Positions 12,283 to 24,000 of a DNA stretch of 64,000 nucleotides are shown here, piece by piece. Source of the DNA: Sycobia sp. Sy_11 (taxonomy: Eukaryota > Arthropoda > Insecta > Hymenoptera > Epichrysomallidae); contig JACCIC010000350.1 of the NCBI GenBank assembly GCA_018907035.1, forward strand, positions 142,866 to 206,865, written 5' to 3'. The notes beneath the pieces are model-generated. The model made no database searches and was not told the DNA's origin. It saw only the letters and a program-made list of their open reading frames with translations. How positions within the stretch are numbered: position 1 is the first letter of the stretch; each line of letters opens with the position of its first letter. Made by a program: the position numbers and the translations under genes.

Positions 12283-13768
12283 TTATATCTATATATGTAG
12301 ACAAAAACAGTTAAAAGCCATATACATAAAAGATTTTCGGAGGATTGGATTTTTTTTTCACGAATTTATACATTTGCTTATAAGTTTGGCGAAGCGAGAA
12401 AGTGTATCGTGCGTATAAAAACAAAAAAAAAAAAAAATTATTATAGCTATCTGCTGGGATATACGTTTTGCCGTGACGCATTTATTAATATATTAATGAA
12501 TACGCCGCGTCAACACGAGAATCGATCTGAATTACATATATTCTTAAATTATTCAGAGCGTGGATATAATAATAATAGGCGTTGCGTGTATATATATACA
12601 CACATATATATAAAACTGAATAAATTTGGCCGTCGTATGAAATTATTTTACGCGCTTATCAGAGCGAAGAGTCACATTGCGGTCCCCCGAGATATCGCCT
12701 TTGGCCAAATAGGACTGCGCGCTAAGATGTCTTGGTCGTAATTCAGAGTCGTCTTATCACCCCCGAGTCTAAGTAGAGTGCGAAAAAATTATCTCCTCCC
12801 CCCTCTCTCTCTATCTATCTCTCTCTCTCTTTCTATAGATATATACATGTACATACACACATATTTCTATCTGTCTTTCCTTATTTTCTCTTAGCGTAAC
12901 ATTTACACAATAGTTCCAGTCTTCTCCCCCTCCTGTCTCTCTCTCTCTCTCTCTATCTCTGTTTTTTCATCCCCTCTCTTCCTCTTTCGTATCCGAAAAG
13001 TTATACGACTTGTCAATTCTTTCTTGACCTGTTAAGTGTAACACACACACACACGCGCGCGCGCGCGCACGCACGCACATACATATCATGGCCGCGAAAC
13101 GATTTTAGTTTCGAAGTAATATATATGGAGTGTTGGAGCTGACCAAGAATAGGACGGAAGAACCAGTAATCTCGTACAATGCGTTTCTTATCGCTTTACC
13201 GTAAATCTAATATAAACTTCAACGTCGTCGGGGCGACTTGCAAAATTTTTTTATTGTCTAATGTTCTCGAGCAAGGGTTATATAAAGTCATTTAATAATT
13301 CAGTGCTATATTTAAACTTCCGGCATTGTACGTGTATGCCCGGTTTGCAACAGAATCATTTGCTTTATCGGATGCAAAAATTGCTCGAGACGATTGTCGT
13401 GTCGTTTCTCGAGAGTATGATTTATCGTGTACAATTGAATTAAAAAAAAAAACAAATTGTATAAAAAGCTAACTTTTTCATCTGCGGACAATTTGCTATT
13501 ATAATATTAAAATAAAACTCAGAAGTTACGAAAGATCGATTTCAAATTTTTATTCTAGTATTATTTATTATAGATAATAATAATAACGAATCAATTTATC
13601 AAGTCTTACATAAATAACCCCGTGTTTCGTAGATATTATCGATTGGGCACCGCTCAATTGGAATTCGAAGAAATGAAAAATTTCGTTTTAAGGCATTTTT
13701 CCATTCAAAATATTTATCGCGCATAAATCACTCGCAGGACGAGTATATCCATTATAGCTATACATACT

Positions 13769-13770
<2 letters not shown>

Positions 13771-13812
<42 letters not shown>
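13771..13812. repeat. (CT)n microsatellite
   Basis: CT repeat with one CCC interruption. Confidence 0.93.
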
Positions 13813-13817
<5 letters not shown>

Positions 13818-14326
13818 TACCGAGATTCGTCATTGCATGCATAATTTCTGATTCGTCTGTATAACAACTTTTTTCTGGACGTTAGACGGGTAGTGTATAT
13901 GTGAAATTAGGTCGAGCGTAACATTTTATTGAAAGCAGCTTATTCATTAATCAATTCATAAATGCGTATGCGACATTTCTGTCTCTGTTATAAAATGCCG
14001 TTCAATACAGAGACTCTTAAATAATGCGCAAATCTGCTGCATATAATACCTGATCTGATTTTTACCGTAGAAGCTATTACCTTGTATTTTCTACGCATCA
14101 AAAAAAGAAAAAAAAACTTTTATTTACAAATTCTCGGCCTCTTGACCCCTAATTTTGTACTGGGATGTTCGATACCCCGCCACCCCCGCTCTGTAGCCGC
14201 CAAATTCTGAGCGAGCCCATACCTGTATCTAAAAATATTTACACGCACGGTTTTGTCTCCCTCTCCATCTGTTATATCGCGCTTTCTTCGTCCGTACTCG
14301 CAGACATCGGTCCCTCGCACCGGATT

Positions 14327-14397
14327 AGAGAGAGAGAGAGAGAGAGAGAGATGAAGAGAGAGAGAAGGCGAGAGAGAGATGGCGGGGGGGGGAGGGA
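14327..14397. repeat. GA-rich purine tract
   Basis: GA repeats interrupted by GATG, AAGGCG and a G8 run. Confidence 0.9.
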
Positions 14398-14513
14398 GAT
14401 TGAGAGAAACAACGGAATTCGAGAAGCGAGAGGGCGGCAATTTTGGGAGGCTCGAGGGCGATACGAGCGCGATGATTCAACTGTTGCACGCGCGCCAGGC
14501 GCTGGCTAGACGC

Positions 14514-14530
14514 CGGCGGCCGCGCCGCCG
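14514..14530. other. GC hairpin in CpG-rich block
   Basis: CGGCGGC-CGC-GCCGCCG, a 7-bp all-GC stem within the CpG-rich block at 14.5 kb, followed by TTAATCCGCCCGGGG. Confidence 0.5.
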
Positions 14531-14587
14531 TTAATCCGCCCGGGGCTTATAGCGCGAAGATACACGCTCTCTCCTCTGCCCACATAG

Positions 14588-14591
<4 letters not shown>

Positions 14592-14635
<44 letters not shown>
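14592..14635. repeat. (TA)n microsatellite
   Basis: Perfect TA repeat between two CpG-rich segments. Confidence 0.95.
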
Positions 14636-14637
<2 letters not shown>

Positions 14638-15068
14638 CTACAGGCGCGTGCGACCACACGTGCGCACCCCGTACACACGGACGTACACGCAGAGAGCAAA
14701 TACACTGCGCGCCGCACCTCCTCCCCTACGTCACCCTCGATCCCCCAGAATATCTAAGCGTCCGCGGGACACGTACAGGCGGGCGCAAGGGGCCGCTAAC
14801 TGGGTCGCTAAAATAAGAGCCGCGCGACGCGACGCCGTCGCCCCCCTCCCGCCCCCTCGTTGCCATCATTGTTCGCATATGTGTGAATATACACATGTAT
14901 ATATATATACACACATTTATATTTGTAGGAGCTCGAAGCGCATCGGTGGCGAAAAGAGATCCGAGCGATCGCGCATGAGTTGAGCTCGCGCGCCGGTCGG
15001 AGACACGCATTCCTCGCTCGGACACTCACCTCCCTCGCCCCGTCCTTCCTTCTCTTTCTACCTCTCAT

Positions 15069-15084
15069 TATATATACATATATA

Positions 15085-15132
<48 letters not shown>
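15069..15132. repeat. (TA)n microsatellite
   Basis: TA repeat with two TACA interruptions. Confidence 0.95.
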
Positions 15133-15134
<2 letters not shown>

Positions 15135-15336
15135 TGCCTCATAACCTCCCGTCTCGCACTCCTTCTTGGTCTTGTCAACAAACGACATCATAAAATGCAC
15201 GGGGATGAGATCGCCCGGGCGCCACCGCCGCCGCGCCGCGCGCGTACTTAAATATATGATATCTATATATTGTGAAGTCTATTTAAAGGAGTCAAGACGT
15301 ATTTATATTTTGCTGGGTGGGGTGCGAAGAGCTATA

Positions 15337-15404
15337 GGGAGAGAGAGAGAGAGAGAGAGAGGAGATTATTTGCAAATTTGCAACTACGAAATTTCTCTCC
15401 CTCC

Positions 15405-15439
<35 letters not shown>
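15337..15439. repeat. Inverted pair of (GA)n and (CT)n tracts
   Basis: GA tract (15337-15363) and CT tract (15395-15439) around a 31-base centre containing GCAAATTTGC. The arms can pair as one hairpin. Confidence 0.8.
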
Positions 15440-15444
<5 letters not shown>

Positions 15445-15649
15445 CAGATTTGAGATTTATTTGAATTTCGTTCTATTTTTCTCCTTTATTTCTATACATT
15501 TGACAATCAAATTTTCCATTATCTGTCAGAACGAATTGCAGCGAGAAAACTGTTTTTCTAAATTGGGAGGAGAAGGCATTTTAACGAGTCGTGCGACAAG
15601 AGCTCATCGATAACAATTGCGCTCCTGTCTGAAATCAATCGTAGCGAAC

Positions 15650-15652
<3 letters not shown>

Positions 15653-15704
<52 letters not shown>

Positions 15705-15710
15705 TATATT
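15653..15710. repeat. (TA)n microsatellite
   Basis: TA repeat with one C near the end. Confidence 0.95.
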
Positions 15711-16217
15711 TCATGTTAATTTCTTAGAAAATATTTTCTCACGGCGATGCGCGTGAAAATATTTACTTCTGACAGCGGAAAATATTTCGTTCTTCCTGTT
15801 AATTCAGGAGGACGATGTTTATCGAAGAAAGATAGGACCTTTCATATATATATATAGTCATCTCACCGCGCGTATATGTACCTTATAGAGGGAGTATTCA
15901 ATTATTTTCTCTATTTGTTTGCATGCTATTATCTATTGTTGAAACTATCCATATTTGGATGTCTCCCATTTAATCTATTTGAGACATGTACGGAGCATCT
16001 TATACAATTATCCTGGCTATTAATTTAATTCTGTCTAAAACTTTATTCGACTCGGCATTGTGTATACTAATCGACATCTTAATAAGTTGATACATAATTT
16101 ATATAATTTATAATATAGGCTGAATGCGATATTCTCGACCAAGGGGCAGTTAGCCCCCTGAACTCCCGTTGCCTTTATCATCTTGTTCTACGAGCTTGTG
16201 TATTTGTACAGGGTAAT

Positions 16218-16221
<4 letters not shown>

Positions 16222-16270
<49 letters not shown>
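16222..16270. repeat. (TA)n microsatellite
   Basis: Perfect TA repeat. Confidence 0.95.
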
Positions 16271-16278
<8 letters not shown>

Positions 16279-16521
16279 ACATTATATAATAACACGGAAT
16301 TTTTATGAGCTAAGTACGCTCGTGAACTTTCTGATACTTCACCACTACACAGAGAGTTGCGCATCGAGGAGATAATCGGGACAGCCGTTCACGAACAATT
16401 CAATGGATAATTGAATGAATGGCCCGCGGGGGTATAGGGTCCTCGTTAACCCAAGCGCGCGCTTTGTCGCTTTGAATCTTCTTTCCTTTATTTTTTTCAT
16501 GGTAAGTCTCTCATCATCTCC

Positions 16522-16523
<2 letters not shown>

Positions 16524-16562
<39 letters not shown>
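16524..16562. repeat. (CT)n microsatellite
   Basis: CT repeat shortly after an ATG/GTAAGT motif at 16499-16506. Confidence 0.93.
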
Positions 16563-16565
<3 letters not shown>

Positions 16566-16973
16566 ACACTATATGAGAATAGTTTCTAAGTAAAAACGCA
16601 CCGTCTCTTTATCAATGAAGGATTTGAGATTTTTCTTGTTTTTTTTTTTTTTATTCTCATTAATTTAAACGTAATTGCAATGAACTATAGAGCAATGCAC
16701 TCCATTATACGTACGTTGTTCAACGTTAATTTCGATCGTAGTCTGGAAGGCATCAGAGTCAATGCGTACCGCGGTCTTGCATCGGCCGAAATTTTAGCAA
16801 ACTGAATAGCTTTTTTTTTCGCTCGCCGCATTCCCATATCTATAATAGATAGCGTATTATCTATAATAGTCGGCGATATTATTGTTTTCGGATAAAAAGG
16901 AACGCGTCGGGGCGAGAATTGATAGTAGAGCTATTTCCAACACAAAAAAGAAAATTTATTTCCGATATAAAAG

Positions 16974-16975
<2 letters not shown>

Positions 16976-17042
<67 letters not shown>
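16976..17042. repeat. (TA)n microsatellite
   Basis: About 33 perfect TA units, the longest pure TA tract of the window. Confidence 0.97.
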
Positions 17043-17045
<3 letters not shown>

Positions 17046-18928
17046 AATAATCGAATCATTGGAAATATTTCAAGGTTAAATTTTATTTGCGAGGCCAACA
17101 TAGTTATCGACTAATAATAAGATGTTCTTTATATATATTTGTTTTTTTTATTGAATATATTAATGAGTTTAATTTATTCTCTAAATGTATGTATATATAT
17201 ATATATATATATAGAATTGGAACGACTAAAGTAACGCTGTGCCGGTTTTGAGCAGTCTAATCCGGTCTAACCGCGCCATATATTGTAATTTTCTTTTTTA
17301 ACCAATCTTTTCAATTTCAACAAATTGACGGAAGTATGAAAAATGAAATAATTTTTCTTTTTAAGTTTATACAAAAAAAAGTGTCGCGTCCTAAAAATGT
17401 CTAAAATAAAATTGGACGTTATATATATGTGAAGTCATTCTTTACCCATGAGCAACTCCGTTGCGCAACAGTTCAGCGATTTTTAAAATTAAAAAGTTCG
17501 CGTAATACGTAAAATTCATCTTTATTCGGTGTTGAATTTAACGTACATATATGTACATACCATTTACATTTAATTACAATTCGTATTATCTTTGCTCTAT
17601 ACACCTGTAAGATGTTGCTTTGTTGTTAATTAAAAAAAAAAAAAAAAAAGCTCCACTACGAGTTTAATTGAGTCGTTCGTCAAGCGTAACGTTAGGGTAA
17701 CAGCTGCGTAATTTTCAAATCGGATCTTTGGATTCGGCCGCTATATAATATCTGGGCAATTATCTATTTTTTCGATTGGTCAAAAATACAAAATTGAAGT
17801 GCTACGCGGGTGAAGTGACGTAAGTAACTGGTAAAATAATACGTAATTATTACGCCCATGGGTAATATAGAGCGTATCGTCGGTCTAGACGCATTGACAG
17901 GCATTTTCGTAATTATACATACATACATACATATATAATGCTGCGGAATGCCACGCTAACATGTTAATACAAAGTATATATAGATAAAATAGGGATGAAA
18001 ACTGTTTAATGCTCCGAACAACTAGAATGTACTGAATCGATCCGCTCGGATTATTCGACATTAAGTCCGTTTCACGATGTCGACGCGCAAATAACTTGCG
18101 TGGCCCAAATTTTCCCGCAGTAAAGTCGCGAACGACGAGGTACCGGGTATCGTCCGGAAACGATGGAAATAAAGCCTCGGCTTACGTGATAATTCAGCCG
18201 CCGTGAAATTTTTCCCACCCGAGCAAGATGGCAGAGCTCGTATTTTTTTTGAACAGCCCGAACCGGGCTCGAACAGTTTCTTGGCTGTGCTCGCGCGTTG
18301 CGAATATCCTTACATACGTTTTTCCCAATTCAAACGAAATTTCCAGCTCGAATATATATATATATATATATATGTATGTATAGAAGGAAATTGGGATTTC
18401 GCGTGATCCAGCACACGGTCCGGAATAGTTCGCAACAGTACCATTGCATTTACGTGTTTTCAATTATAAAGTAAGTCAGAGATTGTGAGTTAAATTGCGA
18501 AAAGTGTCGGAAGTCCAACTGTATCATAATTCGTTACGATGGCAAAGCATTCGGAAATTCCGGATTTTAGTTATTGTCGCGTGTCGAGGCCAAATGACTG
18601 CTTTATGGACTGGCCCGTGACGCGCGAACACTTTTGTCCGCAAGAAAAGGCCGTAAAGTTGACCGTAACGATACCTCCTGACATTGCATTTTTCTCACAC
18701 GTATAATAATAACAATTGGCTTTGAATAGCCTTTCCCTTTCTAGAAATTTAACTGGTTTGGATGGTTACCAGCGTTATTGCCTATATTTTTGAAATTAAT
18801 CATTTCTTCGACAGAAACGAGCTATTGGCTTACGAAGACATATCGGTGTATTATTACCAAGTCACGCCTCCCACTTCAGCTTCCAATACCTAAATATAAT
18901 GAAGTATTAGGGTGTTCAGAGGCAACAT

Positions 18929-18931
<3 letters not shown>

Positions 18932-18967
<36 letters not shown>
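18932..18967. repeat. (CT)n microsatellite
   Basis: Perfect CT repeat. Confidence 0.93.
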
Positions 18968-18969
<2 letters not shown>

Positions 18970-19390
18970 GCTCTCACGCCCTCTTTGTTTTCATTCATTC
19001 TTTCGTAAATTCATACAAGCACGTCCATAAGACAAGCTCATGAAGCATCAACTTTAACATCCGATGAGGGCCGCATTAAAGTCGTGCGCGGCGAAGCGAG
19101 CTTTCGATAACCGCGACTTGTATGCGCGTACACACACACGCACACGCACAAATAGAGCACTGCAACGGTAATTCGCGCACAATGAAGAGGGCGTTAAAAC
19201 TCCTGCATAGAAATATAACGCGCGCGCGCGTGCGCGTGCGTGTTGCCTCCCTCCCGGCGGCGTTAAACGTCCCGGAAACCGGAAACCCTCCCCTTTCACG
19301 CCTCTTGCCGCCACGTCTTACTCTCGCGCGCGCGCACGCGCGCTGTTCATCGGGCGAGAGGACTTCGCACGCTTCCAGAACGCGTGCGAG

Positions 19391-19403
19391 CAGAGAAAGA
19401 GAG

Positions 19404-19462
<59 letters not shown>

Positions 19463-19498
19463 GTGTGTGTGTGTGTATGTGTTTGTGCGTCTGTGTGT
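19391..19498. repeat. Compound (GA)n(GT)n microsatellite
   Basis: GA tract to 19458, followed at once by a GT-rich tract. The upstream 150 bases are rich in alternating CG. Confidence 0.95.
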
Positions 19499-19781
19499 AA
19501 GACAATTCAAGAACGAGGTTGAAAGAGATAGAGATGAGAGGGGGGCGGCACGGAAGGGGGCGTGGGGACGTTATTATTACGCGCCATGTGATGCTAATGT
19601 ATAGAAGAAGGAGAGAGTAATAGGAGCCTTTGACCCATCTTACACACTCGCAGGTATACAAATGGACAAGAGCACATACACACACATAATGCCCGAGAGG
19701 AGAGACACTAGCGTGCTGCTGATGATCATGATGGCGATGCATCTTCCGCCGGAAGTGCAGTCAAGGGGTACGGATAAAAGA

Positions 19782-19828
19782 TAGAGAGAGAGAGAGAGAG
19801 GGAAAGGGAGAGAGAGAGAGAAAGAGAG
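19782..19828. repeat. GA-rich tract
   Basis: GA repeat with GGG and AAA interruptions. Confidence 0.9.
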
Positions 19829-20000
19829 ATAGAAACCGGATGATGGTCTAAAAATAGATTCCTATTATAGGCGAGCGAGTTCTATTGTGCGTGAATAAGA
19901 TATTATTTTTATCCTGTTGCAAAAATGGAAATGGGAAGCGTAAGGGCCGCAATTGGAGGTCGAATTCGACTCGGCGTGTATTTTTTTTTTTTCATAAGGG

Positions 20001-20025
20001 ACTCGTCGATCTCGACGAGTTTTTT
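20001..20025 (+). other. Palindrome followed by T-run
   Basis: ACTCGTCGATCTCGACGAGT forms a 9-bp stem with a two-base centre and is directly followed by TTTTT, giving a T6 run. It has the form of an intrinsic terminator, and a T-run also stops RNA polymerase III, but no transcription unit is visible upstream. Confidence 0.4.
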
Positions 20026-20296
20026 CGAAATGATTATTACAGGCGGCCGAATTTAAAATTGAAGAAATATTTGTAAATTTACCGTTGGAATATTCATAGA
20101 CTTTTTAGTTTACTAATTTGATATAAATTCTAATTTATAGCTTTATATAGATCGATGATGGGATAATATTTGTTAATGATAAATTTGAGCGAGCATAATT
20201 AGTTTTTTCTATATATAAGTTTCATATGTTTTTGAATATAGCATTAATCTTAGTGATTCTACTGCCGATTTCAGATATTTTTATTACATATATATA

Positions 20297-20297
20297 G

Positions 20298-20339
<42 letters not shown>

Positions 20340-20340
20340 G
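20297..20340. repeat. (GA)n microsatellite
   Basis: GA repeat with one C near the end. Confidence 0.93.
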
Positions 20341-20441
20341 AGTGAATTATTTTTAACTTTAGCAGTTGCAGAGGCGCAGAAAATCTGACGGCTCGATCCT
20401 ATAATGACTGTGAAGTATTTTTCATTTAACGAAATGTATAT

Positions 20442-20464
20442 AAAAAAAAAAAAAAAAAAAAAAA
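20442..20464. repeat. A-run
   Basis: 23 consecutive A's. No retroposon body is recognisable upstream. Confidence 0.9.
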
Positions 20465-20742
20465 CGAATACGACACTCGTGAACAGACAGCGGCGAAGAT
20501 ATTCGGGATTTATAAACAGAATGAGAATTACTCTCTGCGATACAATTGGAATGTCGAAATAGTGAAAATTTTCACAGCGTACATCTTCTGGTGTCGATCG
20601 GCCAGAACCAGAACTTGGAACTGGGATCGTAGGCCTATACAATTCGGATTTTAACCAAATGCCACGTAATGCGAACAGGATCGGGTAAAATGGTTGAAGG
20701 GATCGAGAAAATAAACACGTATAGCCATCGAATTGACGGGAT

Positions 20743-20743
<1 letters not shown>

Positions 20744-20774
<31 letters not shown>

Positions 20775-20804
20775 TGTATGTATGTATGTATGTATGTATG
20801 TATG
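20744..20804. repeat. (TATG)n tetranucleotide array
   Basis: About 15 perfect TATG units. Confidence 0.97.
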
Positions 20805-20886
20805 TCAGTACGTATGCAAGTGTGTATGTATGCATGTAACGGATAGAATGACACAGTACTAGGACGGCTGATAAGATAAAGCGGCG

Positions 20887-20888
<2 letters not shown>

Positions 20889-20943
<55 letters not shown>
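20889..20943. repeat. (TA)n microsatellite
   Basis: Perfect TA repeat of about 27 units. Confidence 0.95.
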
Positions 20944-20946
<3 letters not shown>

Positions 20947-21099
20947 TTACGCTCTTCGTTCGTGCGAATCGCGCGCGCGCACATTAGCGCGGCAATTTAA
21001 AATAGTTTAAAATTTGGGTCGACCGACTCACCCACGCGGTAACGAGAGCCCGGCACCGCGAAATGCCTCTTTCTGAATCCTCTCTCGTGCTATTCGGGC

Positions 21100-21100
<1 letters not shown>

Positions 21101-21162
<62 letters not shown>
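21101..21162. repeat. (TC)n microsatellite
   Basis: TC repeat with one G interruption at the end. Confidence 0.95.
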
Positions 21163-21802
21163 CGTGTTTCACACTCCGACGCTCGCGTATCTATATTTGT
21201 AATATTCGTTAAAAAAAAAAAAAAAAGACACTTATGCGCTCCTGCAGCTTTTCAAAATTATGCGCTCGCCTGCGTAGAATACAAACGGGACGTAAAGGTC
21301 TATTTAGAGATTGTAATTTCGCAGAATTATTGATACCGATACGTTAATTGAACGTTTTATTGCTTATATTTTGGTCGTTCGCAGGCTTCAGGAAATCGGC
21401 CAAAATATCTGGTTTGGTGAATAAAACAGCGACAAAAAAAGAAAAAAAAATTGAATCGCAGACGCGCGTTAAATTCTCCTCGCCGTTTAAAGTGGCAATA
21501 AAATTTTGGTGTATACAATATTTTTTATGAATTTGCGGAAACGCGCCTATCTATTCCACAGGATTTCGGCTTAATCTTGCGCGTCATGAAGGCACCCAAC
21601 AGCGATTCAATATGAATAGAATCGAATTTTTTCCAAATATCGGAACCCGTCTAAAAGCATTTTTTATTGTAAATTTTAACCTTCCTTACATTCTAATATA
21701 ATTATGGAAGAATTGCGTTAATAAATATTTTTTCCTCATTCTAACCTACAAATCGCATCTTCACCGCTTGATTCCGGTTCTCATGACGAAAAATATAGTC
21801 TT

Positions 21803-21907
21803 TACCTAGTACGAAAAGTCTTTTTTTACGAACCTCGTTACAACCCTCGGCTTCGCCTCGGGCCGCAAACCTCTCGTTTCGTAAATAAAGCCTTTCCATA
21901 CTCGGTA
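21803..21907. repeat. Imperfect palindrome of about 105 bp
   Basis: The left arm begins TACCTAGTACGAAAAGTCTT (21804). The right arm, read in reverse complement from 21906, begins TACCGAGTATGGAAAGGCTT. Both continue through TTTACGAA, and a CCCTCGGC / CCTCGGG core with TTCG closes the loop. The arms are about 35 bases with few mismatches. The loop sequence is CpG-rich in an AT-rich neighbourhood. It could be a foldback MITE. Confidence 0.65.
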
Positions 21908-22492
21908 AAAAATGTACTATTGTCGGTCTTACGTCTTTATACTATAATATATTAAATAAAACAATGACAATCAGACTGTCCTTGTTTATATTCACCCCCC
22001 CCCCCTCCGAAGAATCTGAAACAGAACTTATTATTACAGTAAATTATATTGAAAATTAATAATAAAATAAAATAAAAATACAAACAATAGATAAAATAAA
22101 AATAATGAAAACAATAATCTACGTTAGTAATTAGATTCACCTTTGGTGTCCGACGTTTCGAACCGCTACGCATTTATGCGTAGTTGTAAAAGAAAAAAAA
22201 AATAGCATTTCTTGAGAATGACACGCAGCGTTGGCTCGTAAAAATTTTTTGGCACCATTTTGGAAATAATCGATATTACCAGCCAGGGTCTGGATCGAAT
22301 ACGTCATCCAAATGTTGCCGCAGCCTCTCGGTCATACTGCTTCCTGAATATTTAATTTGGATCTGCCGATGTGGAGGGTAGTCGGCGAATTTTGCATGGA
22401 GAGAGAGAGAGAGAGTGTGTGCGTGTGTGCGCATGTGTGTATTATAATAAGGACAGTCTCAATAAATCTTGCGCATATAATCAATATACAAT

Positions 22493-22511
22493 CGTCGTCG
22501 TCGTCGTCGTT
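22493..22511. repeat. (TCG)n microsatellite
   Basis: Six TCG units. Confidence 0.85.
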
Positions 22512-23312
22512 CCTCATATCCCTCACCGGTGCGAGGACGAGTCGCGTCAGTAACATCTTTCTTTCTCTCTATTATACACGGACATTATACCTGCAGTGCC
22601 TCGACTGACAATTACACTTACGAGCGGTTACAACGCTGTATTCGCATTCCAAGGCGCGCGGCTTCTTTAACGCTATTATGTATGCGCGCGGTGCGCCAAT
22701 TTCTGCATTTTTATCATTTTGATTCTATCCCCTAAGTAATAAAAATGGTAGATTTCGGTTTTTAGACAACGTAGAAAAAAATTTTACTTTAAATTTTTAG
22801 TTGTAAAAATTTTGATGTTGGATGAAAGCTTTAGAGGCGATAGCGCGTCAACGATTTTTTTTACATCTTTTCCTTTGGTCAAACACTCACTGTTACAGAT
22901 AGACTTTACACAAAAATTTGATGATAAAACTTTCAATGGATGCGACTTTTCGATTTTCATTATAGAGGTTTCCGTTATCAAATCAGTCTATCTGTATCTC
23001 TTTGTCTGTATTAAACAAAAAAAAAAAAAATAATAATAATAAACCGGCCTAGGAACCTACCGCTAAATTTAGAACATCCCGGCGCGACGGTCAGCGACGA
23101 CGTGGAATTCCCGTTGCAAGCGCCACCGGTCGATTGCACAAGTATATATATATATATATTCTGTGCACGAGAGCTAGAGAGAATGAAATTTGGCAGCGGA
23201 TCGTCTACTGCGACGGGAGCGCGAGTATAATAATACAATAATTATTATACCGGCGCGGCGCGGCGCGATGATTCAGAGGATAGGTATTATGAGCCTCGCA
23301 GGGGATATAGCG

Positions 23313-23314
<2 letters not shown>

Positions 23315-23346
<32 letters not shown>
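23315..23346. repeat. (GA)n microsatellite
   Basis: GA repeat ending in a CG-rich stretch. Confidence 0.93.
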
Positions 23347-23350
<4 letters not shown>

Positions 23351-24000
23351 CGCGCGCGCGACTCATCGTCGTCTGCAGCCCGAGCCAGAGCGCTGGTGAT
23401 GGTCTTGCAAAATTATATATATATATTTAGCTCCAGCGGGGTAAGCCCCCAAAAGTCGCACTCTCGCGAACGGGTCCGAGGGAATAGATTAGAAAGTATA
23501 TAGAAAGGGGAGAGAGAGAGAGGGAGAGAGAGAAGAGACGATTCCTTGCGAATCCTCGCGCAATCCATTGTGTACGGACCAAGATGGCGATTGCGCCGAG
23601 GATGTCGCGAGGAGTATCGTAAATTAAGCGTTGTACGCTGTAGAGGTGTCGTTGGCGTTTAATTTTTTTTTCTTGTCTCTTTTTTTTCATTTTGCCAAGA
23701 TGATCCTTTTTAACAACCTCGAGAAAGTACAGCGATTTCTATAGACTTTTCTGTACGATAAACGTCTGATCCTTGGGTTTCTCGCCGAATCCTTGGTTTT
23801 TTTTTAATACGATTTCTCGATCGGCTGTGCCTAATGGGCCGATTTACTAAATCGTGAAAATTAGCAGGAGGAGAATTTTTGAAATCTCGATATGAGCACT
23901 GGCGGCAATTAGTGAGTTTTCTGTACGCGCTTGGAGATCGGCCTCTTCCACGTATTCATTTAACGCAAGGATTGTCAAAAAAGTGTGTATATATATATAG

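Larger units (their letters stand above)
8700..14480. other. Non-coding, AT-rich, microsatellite-rich
   Basis: Apart from the listed repeats this holds mixed AT-rich sequence, a minus-strand donor motif CGAG/GTAAGA at about 8835, a homeodomain-like AT/CG mix at 9950-10090 (TTAATCG, ATTAATTTATT, ATAAATTAT), and a weak AG/GT junction at 12085. No gene was recognised. Confidence 0.65.
14490..15260. other. CpG-rich block split by TA tracts
   Basis: High CG content with the GCC hairpin, TAATCC-type motifs and, on the minus strand, a GGAG/GTGAGT donor-like site at about 15030. A first-exon or promoter region is possible but no transcript can be outlined. Confidence 0.45.
15440..19060. other. AT-rich non-coding
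   Basis: Outside the TA and CT tracts there is unique AT-rich sequence, with moderate GC at 18030-18350. No gene or structure was recognised beyond ATG/GTAAGT at 16499. Confidence 0.65.
19061..22340. other. Mixed non-coding
   Basis: CpG-rich at 19080-19390 and 20950-21100, otherwise AT-rich. It holds the 20001 palindrome, the TATG array and the 21803 foldback. C12 run at 21994-22005. Confidence 0.65.
22341..24000. other. Mixed non-coding
   Basis: GT/GA and TCG microsatellites, a CpG patch at 23080-23400, and otherwise ordinary unique sequence. No gene was recognised. Confidence 0.65.

Noticed and set aside
20744..20804. TATG array as possible telomere or satellite
   Set aside because: A single short tetranucleotide microsatellite. 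No TTAGG-type telomeric repeat was noticed anywhere in the window.
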